A DNA stretch of 64,000 nt from Marinomonas sp. THO17 (GTDB lineage Bacteria > Pseudomonadota > Gammaproteobacteria > Pseudomonadales > Marinomonadaceae), in assembly GCF_040436405.1 (NCBI RefSeq), contig NZ_AP031575.1:248001-312000 (forward strand), in the 5' to 3' direction. The translations under genes were made by a program, and so were the position numbers. Positions 43,375-51,718 of the stretch are shown piece after piece. The notes under the pieces are model-generated. The model ran no database searches. It saw nothing but the letters and a program-made list of their open reading frames with translations, and was not told the origin of the DNA. How positions within the stretch are numbered: the stretch's first letter is position 1; every line of letters starts with the position of its first letter.

Positions 43375-44042
43375 TCGTGACTTTGCGGAATATGAATAGA
43401 AAGGCAAGCGCCGCCAAGTCTCGTCGACTGACTTTTACGAGTAAAGCCTAGCTTATTATTTTTGCTATGAGCATTAGCCGATAATTCCGCGAAATACAGG
43501 CCTAAGCCAGTGTTGTCGTCAAGCAGGGCATCAAGGTGATGCTCTTCATCTTCATTAAAGCCTGGGCCATCGTCTTCCACGGTTATAATCAGATACTGAT
43601 CTTCTTTGTAAGCCGACAGCAATATACTGCTTTTCGCGTAACGAAAGGCATTGTATACGCCAGTACTGACGACTGCTGTCATCAGCCTTTCATCAAAACT
43701 GCCGGACAGTCCGGTTTCACAATCAAAGGACAGCTCTAATTTTTTTGCGTTCGCTGAAGATGATAAAGCAAATACTTGATCGTCTAAGAATTCTTCCATA
43801 AGAAAGGTATCTGGATGTAATTCATAGCCGTCAGATGCCAAGCGATATAAATACAGGTACTCTACCCATTCATCATTGAGTTTTTTTAAGGACTCTTCGA
43901 TATGGACGATTTTTTTGTTCTGGGGAGCTTTATCGCCAAGGCTTTCTTTCACCGTTTGTAATTGGTACAGAAGGGTGCCAACTTGGTTTTTGCTCTCATG
44001 AATGGCGCTTGCCAATATGGTGCTAATGTCGACTTTTTCCAT
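43371..44042 (-). CDS. Soluble histidine kinase-like protein (no sensor domain)
   Basis: A 223-residue protein consisting only of a dimerisation/phospho-acceptor helix pair and an ATPase domain. SAIHESKNQVGTLL carries the likely His15. The HATPase part has VYNAFRYAKS (N box), EDDGPGF (G1) and TGLGLYFA (G2), and GGACLSIHIP closes the fold. With no input domain, it must be controlled through a partner, most likely the REC-TPR protein encoded six bases upstream. It is cytoplasmic. Confidence 0.85.
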   Translation of the reverse strand: MEKVDISTILASAIHESKNQVGTLLYQLQTVKESLGDKAPQNKKIVHIEESLKKLNDEWVEYLYLYRLASDGYELHPDTFLMEEFLDDQVFALSSSANAKKLELSFDCETGLSGSFDERLMTAVVSTGVYNAFRYAKSSILLSAYKEDQYLIITVEDDGPGFNEDEEHHLDALLDDNTGLGLYFAELSANAHSKNNKLGFTRKSQSTRLGGACLSIHIPQSHD

Positions 44043-44048
44043 CTTAGA

Positions 44049-45260
44049 TCAATTTCCAAAAAGTTTGGCATAACGGTCATTTTGTTCCTTGGTTGGGGCG
44101 GTGGTCGTGGCAGAACCTACCTCACTTAGCCAAACTTCAAAAATTTGCTTGGCTGTAGTGGTCTCTCCGCTAGCAATACAAACATCCATTTCGTATTCAT
44201 AAGATTTAGCACGTGTTTCAGGTTCTTCAAAGAAGTTCTCGTGAATTTTCTTTAAAGTACTATCAAAGTTATCTTGCTGGCGAGGAAGCAGAGTGCCAGC
44301 GTCAGAAATTCTTGCTAAAGACTCTAGGTGTTTTAAATATACCTCAGAGGTATTGTAGCAGGAATGTTTCGCTAAAAAGACCGCTTTACGATAAGCCATT
44401 TCAGCGGTGATACTGTCTTCAATCATTAAACTGATGCGACCTAATTCCATTTGCCGCAAAATATTTTTTGGTGATTTGGTGATGGCTTCTATTAAGGCTG
44501 CTTGAGCTTCTTTTGGCTTATCTTGCTTGAGTAGTACTTTGGCTAGCCAATCATATGCACTAACGAAAAAGCGATTGTCTAACATAAGCTGGCGCAGCAG
44601 TTTTTCTGCCTTGTCCTGTTCATTTGTGAAGTAATAGCATTTGGCCTTGCCAAATAAGGCCCAAGGCATCTTGCGGCTTTTGGCAACTTTGTCAAATAAG
44701 CTAAAGGCTTTTCTGTAATCTCGTAACTCTAATAAGCAATCACCAATAATTCGTTCGCACTTACCTTCCAGTGAAGGATGGTTTTCAATGACTTTTTCGG
44801 CTTGCTTGATGGCGTCTGAATATTTTTTTGAATCCAAAGCTTTATTTACTTTGAAAAGGCGTTCCTTGGTTTCTAACAATTTATTCAATCGGCGTTGTAG
44901 CATAGCCTGAGAAAATGGTTTGGTAATGTAGCCATCAGGTTGATATTCAATAGCGCCCATAACCATTTCAATGGAGGTTTCTGCGGTAACCATCAAATAG
45001 GTCGCCGTGTTGGGAATCAGCTTAGAGTGGCGAACTTCCTCTAGTAGTTGTTGGCCGTCCTTGCCTTTACCAAGATTGTAATCTGACAAAATGACGTCGA
45101 AGGACTTGCTGCGCAGCAGTTCAATTGCTGTTTCTGCTTTCATCGCAATATCAATGGAAGTAAAGCCAAAATCTGTCAGCATTTTACGCTGCATAATACG
45201 AGCTTCAGCCATATCTTCAATCAATAGAGCTTTCTTAGTCGAAAAATCTTGTTGAGCCAT
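44049..45260 (-). CDS. Response regulator with C-terminal TPR repeats
   Basis: A 403-residue protein. The REC domain (about 8-130) has Asp60 in VILSDYNLGKG and Lys in YITKPFS. About 250 residues of TPR-like helical repeats follow (for example YSDAIKQAEKVIENHPS, YRKAFSLFDKVAKSRK, KAEKLLRQLMLDNRF and PKEAQAALIEAITKSPK). There is no DNA-binding output, so it likely acts by protein contact. It is co-directional with, and six bases before, the sensorless kinase, forming an orphan-looking two-component pair. REC-TPR proteins of this type occur in several marine gammaproteobacteria, with unknown targets. Confidence 0.88.
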   Translation of the reverse strand: MAQQDFSTKKALLIEDMAEARIMQRKMLTDFGFTSIDIAMKAETAIELLRSKSFDVILSDYNLGKGKDGQQLLEEVRHSKLIPNTATYLMVTAETSIEMVMGAIEYQPDGYITKPFSQAMLQRRLNKLLETKERLFKVNKALDSKKYSDAIKQAEKVIENHPSLEGKCERIIGDCLLELRDYRKAFSLFDKVAKSRKMPWALFGKAKCYYFTNEQDKAEKLLRQLMLDNRFFVSAYDWLAKVLLKQDKPKEAQAALIEAITKSPKNILRQMELGRISLMIEDSITAEMAYRKAVFLAKHSCYNTSEVYLKHLESLARISDAGTLLPRQQDNFDSTLKKIHENFFEEPETRAKSYEYEMDVCIASGETTTAKQIFEVWLSEVGSATTTAPTKEQNDRYAKLFGN

Positions 45261-45286
45261 AAAACGTTAGGTTCCCAATCGATACA

Positions 45287-45505
45287 TCATAAAAAAGACT
45301 TATTAGGGTCGGCTGCTAAGTCTTCGGAGAAGATTTCGTCTTCTTCAGAGGTTTGTTGAGGAATAGCATAAGATTCTCTCGCCCACTCACCAAGATCAAT
45401 TAATTTACAACGTGCACTGCAAAACGGACGGTCAGGATTGTCAGTTGACCAAGCTGTTTTATTTTGACAGGTTGGACAGGAGACAAGGCTAGAATTTTGT
45501 ATCAT
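45287..45505 (-). CDS. yacG: Zinc-ribbon protein YacG (DNA gyrase inhibitor family)
   Basis: A 72-residue protein with the zinc-binding pattern SCPTC and FCSARCK (CxxC-x15-CxxxC), then LIDLGEWA and a acidic tail, exactly as in YacG. E. coli YacG binds GyrB and can inhibit gyrase. It overlaps coaE by four bases (ATGA), the usual coaE-yacG coupling found downstream of pilD. Confidence 0.95.
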   Translation of the reverse strand: MIQNSSLVSCPTCQNKTAWSTDNPDRPFCSARCKLIDLGEWARESYAIPQQTSEEDEIFSEDLAADPNKSFL

Positions 45506-46107
45506 TTGAGCAGACCTAGTATTTTTTCATGCATAGATAAAACTTTAGCATTCATCTTGTTAATATTTCCAGCATTTTCAAGGCTGAAGTCAGCTTTGTT
45601 GAGTCTTTCATGGTTGCTGAGTTGGGAATGAATGATGTTCAGTGCGGTAGATTCATCACAGTGATCACGTGATATAACACGCTTTAGCTGGATATCTTGT
45701 GGTACATCTAATGCAACAACAAAGTGACATAAACTATTTTGACCTGTTTCAAACAATAGAGGATGAACCAAAAGTACGTAATCTGATTGGGCAGCTTGCA
45801 GTTGCTTTTGTAACTCTTTTCGAACGGCTGGATGCGTAATGCTTTCTAACCATTTCTTCTCATCGACATTATGGAAAATAATCTCTCTAAGGGCTTTACG
45901 GTCTAAAGAGCCGTCGGTTAGAAGAATACCGTCACCATATCTTTGTTGGATCTGTTGTAATGGGACAGATCCAGGTTCAACCACTAAACGAGCTACATCG
46001 TCCGCGTCTACGGTTTCAATACCTAAGTCTCGAAAGTATTTTGCAACTGTGCTTTTACCAGAACCGATGCCGCCGGCCAAGCCAATGATAGGAGGTGCTA
46101 ATGCCAT
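45502..46107 (-). CDS. coaE: Dephospho-CoA kinase
   Basis: A 201-residue enzyme catalysing the last step of coenzyme A synthesis. The P-loop is [17 protein letters not shown] (about 9-25), followed by [16 protein letters not shown] and PLLFETG. Length and motifs are normal. The start lies inside the last codons of the pilD remnant, as expected from the ancestral pilD-coaE overlap, so translation must now rely on its own initiation. This essential gene survives next to the decayed pilus gene. Confidence 0.95.
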   Translation of the reverse strand: MALAPPIIGLAGGIGSGKSTVAKYFRDLGIETVDADDVARLVVEPGSVPLQQIQQRYGDGILLTDGSLDRKALREIIFHNVDEKKWLESITHPAVRKELQKQLQAAQSDYVLLVHPLLFETGQNSLCHFVVALDVPQDIQLKRVISRDHCDESTALNIIHSQLSNHERLNKADFSLENAGNINKMNAKVLSMHEKILGLLK

Positions 46108-46537
46108 AAAACCTGTATGTAGAATAAATCAATACCTGAAAAAGCCAAAAAAGAGTCAAACGCTAATTTAGTCCTTCTCAGCTTAGATTGATAAATACTA
46201 TATAAGATTCCCAGTAAAGATGCACAAACTAGTATGCCAGCAAGTTGAAAAAATACCTGTCCTAACGGTTAAAACGCTCGTTAATTTAGCATCTCCCAGA
46301 TTAACACCATGAAGCTTTAACGCAGCATAATGAAGCTTATTGATAGCATAGATAAGAAAGAAAACCATACACTTAACTACGCAATACAGACCAATGAATG
46401 ATGATGAATAATCAAAGTGGGTCGCAGAGAAAACCAGATACACGCGTCGGTTAGGTATATTGGTTGGTTGGGTATTAAAAAATGGTTTTTATCAATTAAG
46501 GTGGCGGTAATGATACTGCACATGATGTCAACATGTA
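46098..46537 (-). pseudogene. pilD: Prepilin peptidase remnant (pilD), N-terminal half missing and frameshifted
   Basis: Conceptual translation in three overlapping frame segments reconstructs the C-terminal half of a type IV prepilin peptidase. Segment one reads CSIITATLIDKNHFLIPNQ, the first catalytic Asp motif (LID...LIP). The frame then shifts near 46440 to VYLVFSATHFDYSSSFIG and LKLHGVNLGDAKLTSVL, the second Asp motif GDxK. It shifts back near 46262 to VFFQLAGILVCASLLGILYS and LAFDSFLAFSGI, the ending of the family. The stop overlaps the coaE start. The N-terminal CxxC/methyltransferase half, about 140 residues, is absent. Homology stops exactly at the palindromic element at 46538. Gene order pilin-ATPase-pilC-pilD-coaE supports the call. 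Two of these pieces appear as short open frames that would otherwise be annotated as unrelated small proteins. Confidence 0.85.
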
Positions 46538-46593
46538 ACGAAGGTGCGAACAAGTCCACTGATTTCAGCGTGTGGACTTGTTAGTGCCTTCCT
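46538..46593. mobile_element. MITE-like palindromic element, copy 2 (56 bp, ends only)
   Basis: The left arm GAAGGTGCGAACAAGTCCAC and a right arm reading inward AGGAAGGCACTAACAAGTCC form a near-perfect hairpin separated by about 10 bases. TA flanks both sides (46536-46537 and 46594-46595). The left 35 bases continue as CTGATTTCAGCGTGTGGA, the same as the right-end interior of copy 1. It looks like an element with its middle deleted. It fills the junction between pilC and the broken pilD, and its right-hand TA completes the TAA stop of pilC. Confidence 0.7.
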
Positions 46594-47657
46594 TAACTCA
46601 GATTAAACAAGGGCTGATAAATAGCAATAAGGGTATTGGCAACGAAGCTACCTGCAATCATTAAGCAGACAGCAGGAATTAACTTCTCTAAAAAAATAAT
46701 CTTTTGTTGCCAGTGGTTTTCATGCTTACGAGCAGCCAGTTGTAAGGCACGTTCTAAATCACCATCTTGTTCGGCCGAATGCAGTGCTATATGGGATTCG
46801 CCAGGAAACCAACTTTCAGGAAAGCTGTCTACATAGCTCTGCCCTAATTTTAATTGATAATAAATTTCTAAGCTCTGATCTATGCAGTTTTGATTAGTCA
46901 AAAAGGTATGTAGGTTTAATAAGGATTGCTGCAAACTGTTGCCTGTTTTGCGGGCATTACTGAGTATGGAGAATATTTTAGCTAATCGAAAGGTGGGGCT
47001 GATTTTTTCTAGCCAAAAGCAAGCTGTGCCATTACGCAAAATGAATATGAGATAAATTTGTGCCGTGCAGGTCACTAAGTAGCTAAGGGTAGGTTTTGCC
47101 ATAGCGAGTACCATGTTGTTATCATCCGGTGTTTGCCAATAGGTATTAGTGAGGGCGATAACCAAGGCAATTTGAATGACGCAGAAAGGGTAGGCACAGG
47201 CTTTTAATAAACGCTGTGACCAATTTAATAAGCCATTCAGTTGTTGAATGGACACAGTCAAGCTTTGTATGCAATCTTCACGAGTACCTTTTGTATTGAT
47301 TAATTGACAATAGGGTGCCGCCATTGTTAAGGATAAACTGGCCAGTAAATTATTGAAGGATCTACCTTTATTCAGCTCACTTAGTAAGGCTTTATTGATT
47401 AAGCATATGTTTCTATTTCGCGATGACATACTAAGATGCTTTATCGCTTCGTGTAGTTGTAAGCCGGAGGTCAGTGCGCTCTGTATTTCTTGATAAAACA
47501 ACAAGAGAGTGGCGTAATTTAGATAATGAGGCCGCCATGGGCAAATTTGAACATGCCATTGTTTTTGACGAATAAACTGAAACGTCAAACTGGCCGCAGA
47601 TTTGGCGTAATGTATTTCCTCTTTTTGGTTGGCTATTTTTACTTGATACCAAGGCAT
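46593..47657 (-). CDS. pilC: Type IV pilus inner-membrane platform protein PilC (GspF family)
   Basis: A 354-residue GspF-family protein with two repeated membrane-domain halves. LLLFYQEIQSALTSGLQLHEAIKHLS (about 56-81) opens the first and IFSILSNARKTGNSLQQSLLNL the second. The C-terminal helix KLIPAVCLMIAGSFVANTLIAIYQPLFNLS is conserved. It is shorter than typical PilC (about 400), chiefly at the N-terminus. I start it at ATG 47657 (RBS AAAGGAAA); the open frame extends 14 codons upstream into the ATPase gene. The last few residues are lost: the stop is formed at the junction with MITE copy 2. Confidence 0.87.
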   Translation of the reverse strand: MPWYQVKIANQKEEIHYAKSAASLTFQFIRQKQWHVQICPWRPHYLNYATLLLFYQEIQSALTSGLQLHEAIKHLSMSSRNRNICLINKALLSELNKGRSFNNLLASLSLTMAAPYCQLINTKGTREDCIQSLTVSIQQLNGLLNWSQRLLKACAYPFCVIQIALVIALTNTYWQTPDDNNMVLAMAKPTLSYLVTCTAQIYLIFILRNGTACFWLEKISPTFRLAKIFSILSNARKTGNSLQQSLLNLHTFLTNQNCIDQSLEIYYQLKLGQSYVDSFPESWFPGESHIALHSAEQDGDLERALQLAARKHENHWQQKIIFLEKLIPAVCLMIAGSFVANTLIAIYQPLFNLS

Positions 47658-47676
47658 GTTATTTCCTTTTTCAATA

Positions 47677-48591
47677 TTACAGTGCCTGCCAAAGCTCACT
47701 AGATTGAATCAAGTCTGCATAACTGGAGGGGAATATTTCCTGCCAGCGAGGTCGTATGGCAGTGAATTTTGCGTGTTGCTTGGAATCGTTATAGTGCATG
47801 GATTGATGAATAATAAGCTGCAGGGAACTGACTAAAGAAAAGAAATCGACTTGCCAAGTATGACAACGGTGAATGGCATCAAGTGCTGAGTTGGTATGTA
47901 ATGTTGCGAATACTAAATGACCAGTAAGCGCGGCGCTTACCGCTAAATTGGCGGTTTGTGCATCACGAATTTCGCCAATCATAATAATGTCAGGGTCTTG
48001 TCGTAAAAAGGCCTTTAATAAAGCAATCGCATCCAAACTAATGGCCGGATTCGGCTCACATTGAAATATGCCAGCTAGTTCGTACTCGACTGGGTCTTCT
48101 ATGGTGAAAATACTTTTTTTACCACTGTTGATAGCATCTAAACAGGCATAGAGAGTGGTGCTTTTACCTGCTCCGGTGGCCCCGCACACAAGGATTAGAC
48201 CGCTGGGCTCTTGTAGGCAAAATTTCAACTGCTCGAGTATGGCGGCAGGCATATTCAAATCATTCAAGCCTAATTGCTGTTTTTCTGGTAATAGGCGTAA
48301 GGCTACTTTTTCACCTCGTATGCTAGCCATAATGCTGACGCGTACAAACCAAGTATTATCTTGATCAACAAAAGTAAATTGACCCTCTTGTACTCGTCGT
48401 GATTCCGACAGATCTAAATTTGCCTTCATTTTAATGCGATTGAGCAGCTTTTCAGAAGTGGATAAATCCACCATTTTACTTAGTTTTCCATGTTGTCTGT
48501 GTAACACAGATATGCCATTTTGACTTTGCTCAATATGGATGTCACTGGAGCCAGCTTGACTGGCGGTTGCCAGTATTTCTTCGAGTGTCAT
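47677..48591 (-). CDS. Short PilB/GspE-type pilus assembly ATPase
   Basis: A 304-residue ATPase. ASQAGSSDIHIE starts the N2 domain, Walker A is CGATGAGKSTTLYA (about 136-149), and IEDPVEYEL (Asp box), Walker B DIIMIGEIRD (about 209-218) and HLVFATLHTNSA (His box) follow. Full PilB has about 560 residues; this one lacks the N1 domain. It also lacks the C-terminal tetracysteine zinc motif (the region after LQLIIHQSM has no cysteine pairs), so it resembles ComGA in size. RBS AGGAGG sits before ATG 48591, which overlaps the pilin stop (ATGA). It is intact as a frame, but whether it powers a pilus without PilD is doubtful. Confidence 0.87.
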   Translation of the reverse strand: MTLEEILATASQAGSSDIHIEQSQNGISVLHRQHGKLSKMVDLSTSEKLLNRIKMKANLDLSESRRVQEGQFTFVDQDNTWFVRVSIMASIRGEKVALRLLPEKQQLGLNDLNMPAAILEQLKFCLQEPSGLILVCGATGAGKSTTLYACLDAINSGKKSIFTIEDPVEYELAGIFQCEPNPAISLDAIALLKAFLRQDPDIIMIGEIRDAQTANLAVSAALTGHLVFATLHTNSALDAIHRCHTWQVDFFSLVSSLQLIIHQSMHYNDSKQHAKFTAIRPRWQEIFPSSYADLIQSSELWQAL

Positions 48592-49040
48592 TCTGCCTCC
48601 TCGTTTTGTTGTTGACATTGTTGAGGCAAAATCTGTGCGTTGATATTACTGATACAAGCCCAGTTGCGATTGGCGTCTCTTTGATAAGTAAGGATGTCAC
48701 CTTCATTTATTTCAGTGCTGTCGTTTAAGGTAAGGATTACATCGCCTTGAACTTTATTTTGATTGGCCACGGATATGTTTTTTACGATGGAATCATCGGG
48801 CAAGATATGTTTTATTTGATGAAAATCATCGCTCGATGGAAAGCGCCCATTGAGTAAAATAAACTCTTCAACTAAGGCTTGGTGTTGCGTAGCGACATTT
48901 TGTGCATCAATCAGTTTCGCCTTGGCGATTTGTCGGTTAAAAGATGGGGCTGATAGACTGGCTAAAATAGAGATAATGGCGATAACCACCATTAATTCCA
49001 ACAAGGTAAACCCCCGTTGAAAAACAAGAGACATTGACAT
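48588..49040 (-). CDS. Type IV pilin (PilA-like major pilin candidate)
   Basis: A 150-residue prepilin. The leader MSMSLVFQRG is followed by FTLLELMVVIAIISILASLSAP, with the G/F cleavage site and Glu at +5. The mature protein is about 140 residues with a C-terminal cysteine pair (NWACISN and PQQCQQQ), as in PilA pilins with a D-region disulfide. Processing needs a prepilin peptidase, and the local one is broken. It is the first gene of the compact pilin-ATPase-pilC group. Confidence 0.92.
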   Translation of the reverse strand: MSMSLVFQRGFTLLELMVVIAIISILASLSAPSFNRQIAKAKLIDAQNVATQHQALVEEFILLNGRFPSSDDFHQIKHILPDDSIVKNISVANQNKVQGDVILTLNDSTEINEGDILTYQRDANRNWACISNINAQILPQQCQQQNEEAE

Positions 49041-49114
49041 TCTTCACTCCTTGAAGATGTATCAGGCTTCCTGCCTGAATTTGTTAGTGATACATGATAT
49101 TGTTTGGATGAATG

Positions 49115-49480
49115 TTAAACAGTTTGATCTAGCATTTCACCTCTAGGTGTTTGTTCCGAGTAATAGGGTGACTGATTAATTTTTCCGAATATGGGTAAAT
49201 CCTGTTCGTCGTCAAACACTTCATCGAAGTCATTCGCTTCTTCTTCTTTTCTTTTACTTTTGATGTCGTCGTCTTTTTTACGTGTTTGACCCTGTAGCGC
49301 TTGTCCCTGCTCTGAAATGGTCACAATTAAATCACTGGACGCTTTAGCATTGCGTGCATGAAGTGCCGCTAGGTTGTTGTCTTCATCTGAGCGTACGTCA
49401 TAGGTAGTATAGCCAGGTTGAGCTGTACTTGAATGAGTATGATTTGAAACGGCAATAGAATGAGGGACGCTGCCGGACAT
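49115..49480 (-). CDS. Hypothetical acidic/basic low-complexity protein
   Basis: A 121-residue hydrophilic protein with no signal peptide or membrane segment. A charged stretch TRKKDDDIKSKRKEEE and an acidic DFDEVFDDEQD segment lie around 65-97, suggesting disorder. I start it at ATG 49480 after AGGTGG; an in-frame GTG is 12 bases upstream. I recognise no family; composition recalls small proteins linked to catalase-like or flagellar loci only vaguely, so no function is proposed. It lies between pta and the pilin gene on the same strand. Confidence 0.6.
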   Translation of the reverse strand: MSGSVPHSIAVSNHTHSSTAQPGYTTYDVRSDEDNNLAALHARNAKASSDLIVTISEQGQALQGQTRKKDDDIKSKRKEEEANDFDEVFDDEQDLPIFGKINQSPYYSEQTPRGEMLDQTV

Positions 49481-49542
49481 AATATTCACCACCTAGTATG
49501 TAAAAAAATGTTAATGGTTAAATATTAGACGGCTTTGAATTA

Positions 49543-49584
49543 ATTGTCCAATCTGACATCAGGAGTCATGACAGATTGGACAAT
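49543..49584 (-). terminator. Perfect inverted repeat after pta, possible weak terminator
   Basis: ATTGTCCAATCTG (49543-49555) and its exact complement (49572-49584) face each other across 16 bases, six bases beyond the pta stop. The minus strand continues TAATTC without a real T run, so it may be an mRNA-stabilising hairpin or a protein site rather than a terminator. Confidence 0.45.
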
Positions 49585-49589
49585 GAAGG

Positions 49590-51689
49590 TTATTTTAAAT
49601 CGATTTTACCCGCTTGAATGGCCGTGATTGCGATTGTGTAAACGATATCATCTACCAAAGCACCGCGAGACAAGTCGTTTACAGGCTTACGAATGCCTTG
49701 CAGCATAGGTCCAATACTAATGACATCAGCACTCCGTTGAACTGCTTTGTAAGTCGTATTTCCTGTATTCAGATCTGGGAAAACAAATACCGTTGCTTTA
49801 CCGGCCACCTTGCTGTTTGGTGCTTTTTGCTTGGCGACTTTTTCCATGATCGCAGCGTCATATTGTAATGGTCCGTCTATCAATAGGTCTGGGCGCAGCT
49901 CTTGAGCGAGCTTGGTGGCTTTTCGTACTTTTTCGACATCGTTACCACTACCTGATCCCCCCGTACTGTAACTGATCATAGCGACTTTTGGGGTAATACC
50001 AAAAGCGGCAGCAGAATCGGCGCTCTGGATGGCAATTTCAGCAAGTTGCTCAGCACTTGGATCTGGGTTGATTGCACAATCTCCGTATACCAATACTTGA
50101 TCAGGTAAACACATAAAGAAAACAGATGATACCAAGCTGGCAGTGGGAGAAGTTTTAATCAATTGTAAGGCAGGACGAATTGTGTTTGCCGTGGTGTGAA
50201 CGGCACCTGATACTAGACCATCTACATCATCTGTTTGTAGCATCATGGTACCAAGTACCACGTTATCTTCTAGTTGCTCGCGTGCCACAATATCGGTTAG
50301 ACCACGGTTCTTACGAAGCGTCACCATAGGACCCACGTAGCGCTCACGAATGCTCGCCGGGTCGAGAATGTCTACTCCGTGACTTAATTCAATGCCATTA
50401 TTTTGTGCAGTACGAAGAATTTCTTCTTCGTTTCCAAGTAGAGTGCAGCGAGCAATGCCACGTTCTGCGCAAATAGAGGCTGCTTGAATGGTGCGAATTT
50501 CTTCTCCCTCTGGTAATACGATGCGTTTATTCAGTGAACGGGCCAGTTCGATTAGACGAAAACGGAATGCTGGTGGGGACAATTTCCTTTCTTCTTGGTT
50601 CAGGGCAAATGAATTGATCCAGTCATGATCGATACAACGAGCAATATGCTCTTTCACCATGGAAACACGCTCTTTATCATCGAGGGGGATTTCTTGGTTG
50701 AAGGATTGCATGTTGATCACAGTTTCCCAGCTGTTGGAGTTGACTGATAATACAGGTAATCCCTTTGCCATGGCTTTGCCGCACAAAGACATTAAGGCTT
50801 CACTAGGCTGATAACCCCCAGTGACTACTAAAGCGGCGATCTTAATGTCGTTTAAAGCCGCAATGGCTGTTGCCATGATGACATCAGTACGATCCCCAGG
50901 AGTGAATACCAAAACTCCTGGCCGCAATGCTTCGAGTACGTTTTCAACACCACGGGCACAAAGGGTATAGGATTGTACTCGACGAGTGTCCATTTCCCCT
51001 GCGTTTACCACGGTGGCACCAAGAAAATCGGCCACGTCTTTGACGCGAGGGAAGGTGAGTTCATCAGCGGCAGGAATCTGTCCTAGTAAACTGAAGTTGC
51101 GTTTGAAAATGCCACGTTGCGCGAAGAGATCGCCATAGGATTTTACGCCCAAGGAGCCGGGTGTGGTTTTGTTTAGGATACAGCCAATAACATCATCAGC
51201 CTTGATACCACCGTATGATCCTGCTGCAATTTCTACATGGTGCTCAAGTTCATTAACACGCATGTTATTTGGTGCGGTGACCAAGACTAGACCAGCATCC
51301 AAAGTTCGGGCAATGGCTTTGTTTAATCGTGTTGCATATGGATGACCAGCAATTTGGGCTAGGCCCTCTACAATGACGGTTGAATCCGGTTCTACACTGG
51401 CTTGAAAACGACCAACAATTTCTTCCATCAGCTCATCTATGTTGTCGTTATATAGATAGCGTTCTGCTTCATGAAGGGGGATTGGCTCAGCAGGTGTTAA
51501 GGAAGAGCCTTGTGCAACCATAGCTGTGGATTTATCAGGCCCTTTATCGCCAGGCTGTGGTTGAGCTACTGGTTTAAAGAAGCTGGCTTTTAAACCTTGT
51601 TGTTCTAAGGCGCGAACTAGGCCAACTGAAACAGATGTTAAGCCGACACCTGGCCCTGTTGGGACTGTCATAAGTACGTTGATTGTCAT
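49590..51689 (-). CDS. pta: Phosphate acetyltransferase (long, DRTGG-containing form)
   Basis: A 699-residue enzyme interconverting acetyl-CoA and acetyl phosphate. The N-terminal P-loop-like dethiobiotin-synthetase domain starts TINVLMTVPTGPGVGLTSVSVGL. A DRTGG domain follows (about 220-340, with FTPGDRTDVIMATA), then the C-terminal catalytic PTA_PTB domain (about 375-699). This last part includes RIVLPEGEEIRTIQAA, SGAVHTTANTIRPALQLI and PDLNTGNTTYKAVQRSA. The size matches E. coli Pta (714). It follows ackA by 29 bases in the ackA-pta operon used for acetate overflow and acetate scavenging. Confidence 0.97.
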   Translation of the reverse strand: MTINVLMTVPTGPGVGLTSVSVGLVRALEQQGLKASFFKPVAQPQPGDKGPDKSTAMVAQGSSLTPAEPIPLHEAERYLYNDNIDELMEEIVGRFQASVEPDSTVIVEGLAQIAGHPYATRLNKAIARTLDAGLVLVTAPNNMRVNELEHHVEIAAGSYGGIKADDVIGCILNKTTPGSLGVKSYGDLFAQRGIFKRNFSLLGQIPAADELTFPRVKDVADFLGATVVNAGEMDTRRVQSYTLCARGVENVLEALRPGVLVFTPGDRTDVIMATAIAALNDIKIAALVVTGGYQPSEALMSLCGKAMAKGLPVLSVNSNSWETVINMQSFNQEIPLDDKERVSMVKEHIARCIDHDWINSFALNQEERKLSPPAFRFRLIELARSLNKRIVLPEGEEIRTIQAASICAERGIARCTLLGNEEEILRTAQNNGIELSHGVDILDPASIRERYVGPMVTLRKNRGLTDIVAREQLEDNVVLGTMMLQTDDVDGLVSGAVHTTANTIRPALQLIKTSPTASLVSSVFFMCLPDQVLVYGDCAINPDPSAEQLAEIAIQSADSAAAFGITPKVAMISYSTGGSGSGNDVEKVRKATKLAQELRPDLLIDGPLQYDAAIMEKVAKQKAPNSKVAGKATVFVFPDLNTGNTTYKAVQRSADVISIGPMLQGIRKPVNDLSRGALVDDIVYTIAITAIQAGKIDLK

Positions 51690-51718
51690 GTGTGATAATC
51701 CTATGTTAGTCCAATCTC

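Noticed and set aside
46198-46559. Two short open frames (81 and 60 codons) on the minus strand as separate small proteins
   Set aside because: Their translations carry pieces of the prepilin peptidase motifs in different frames, so they are treated as one pilD pseudogene.
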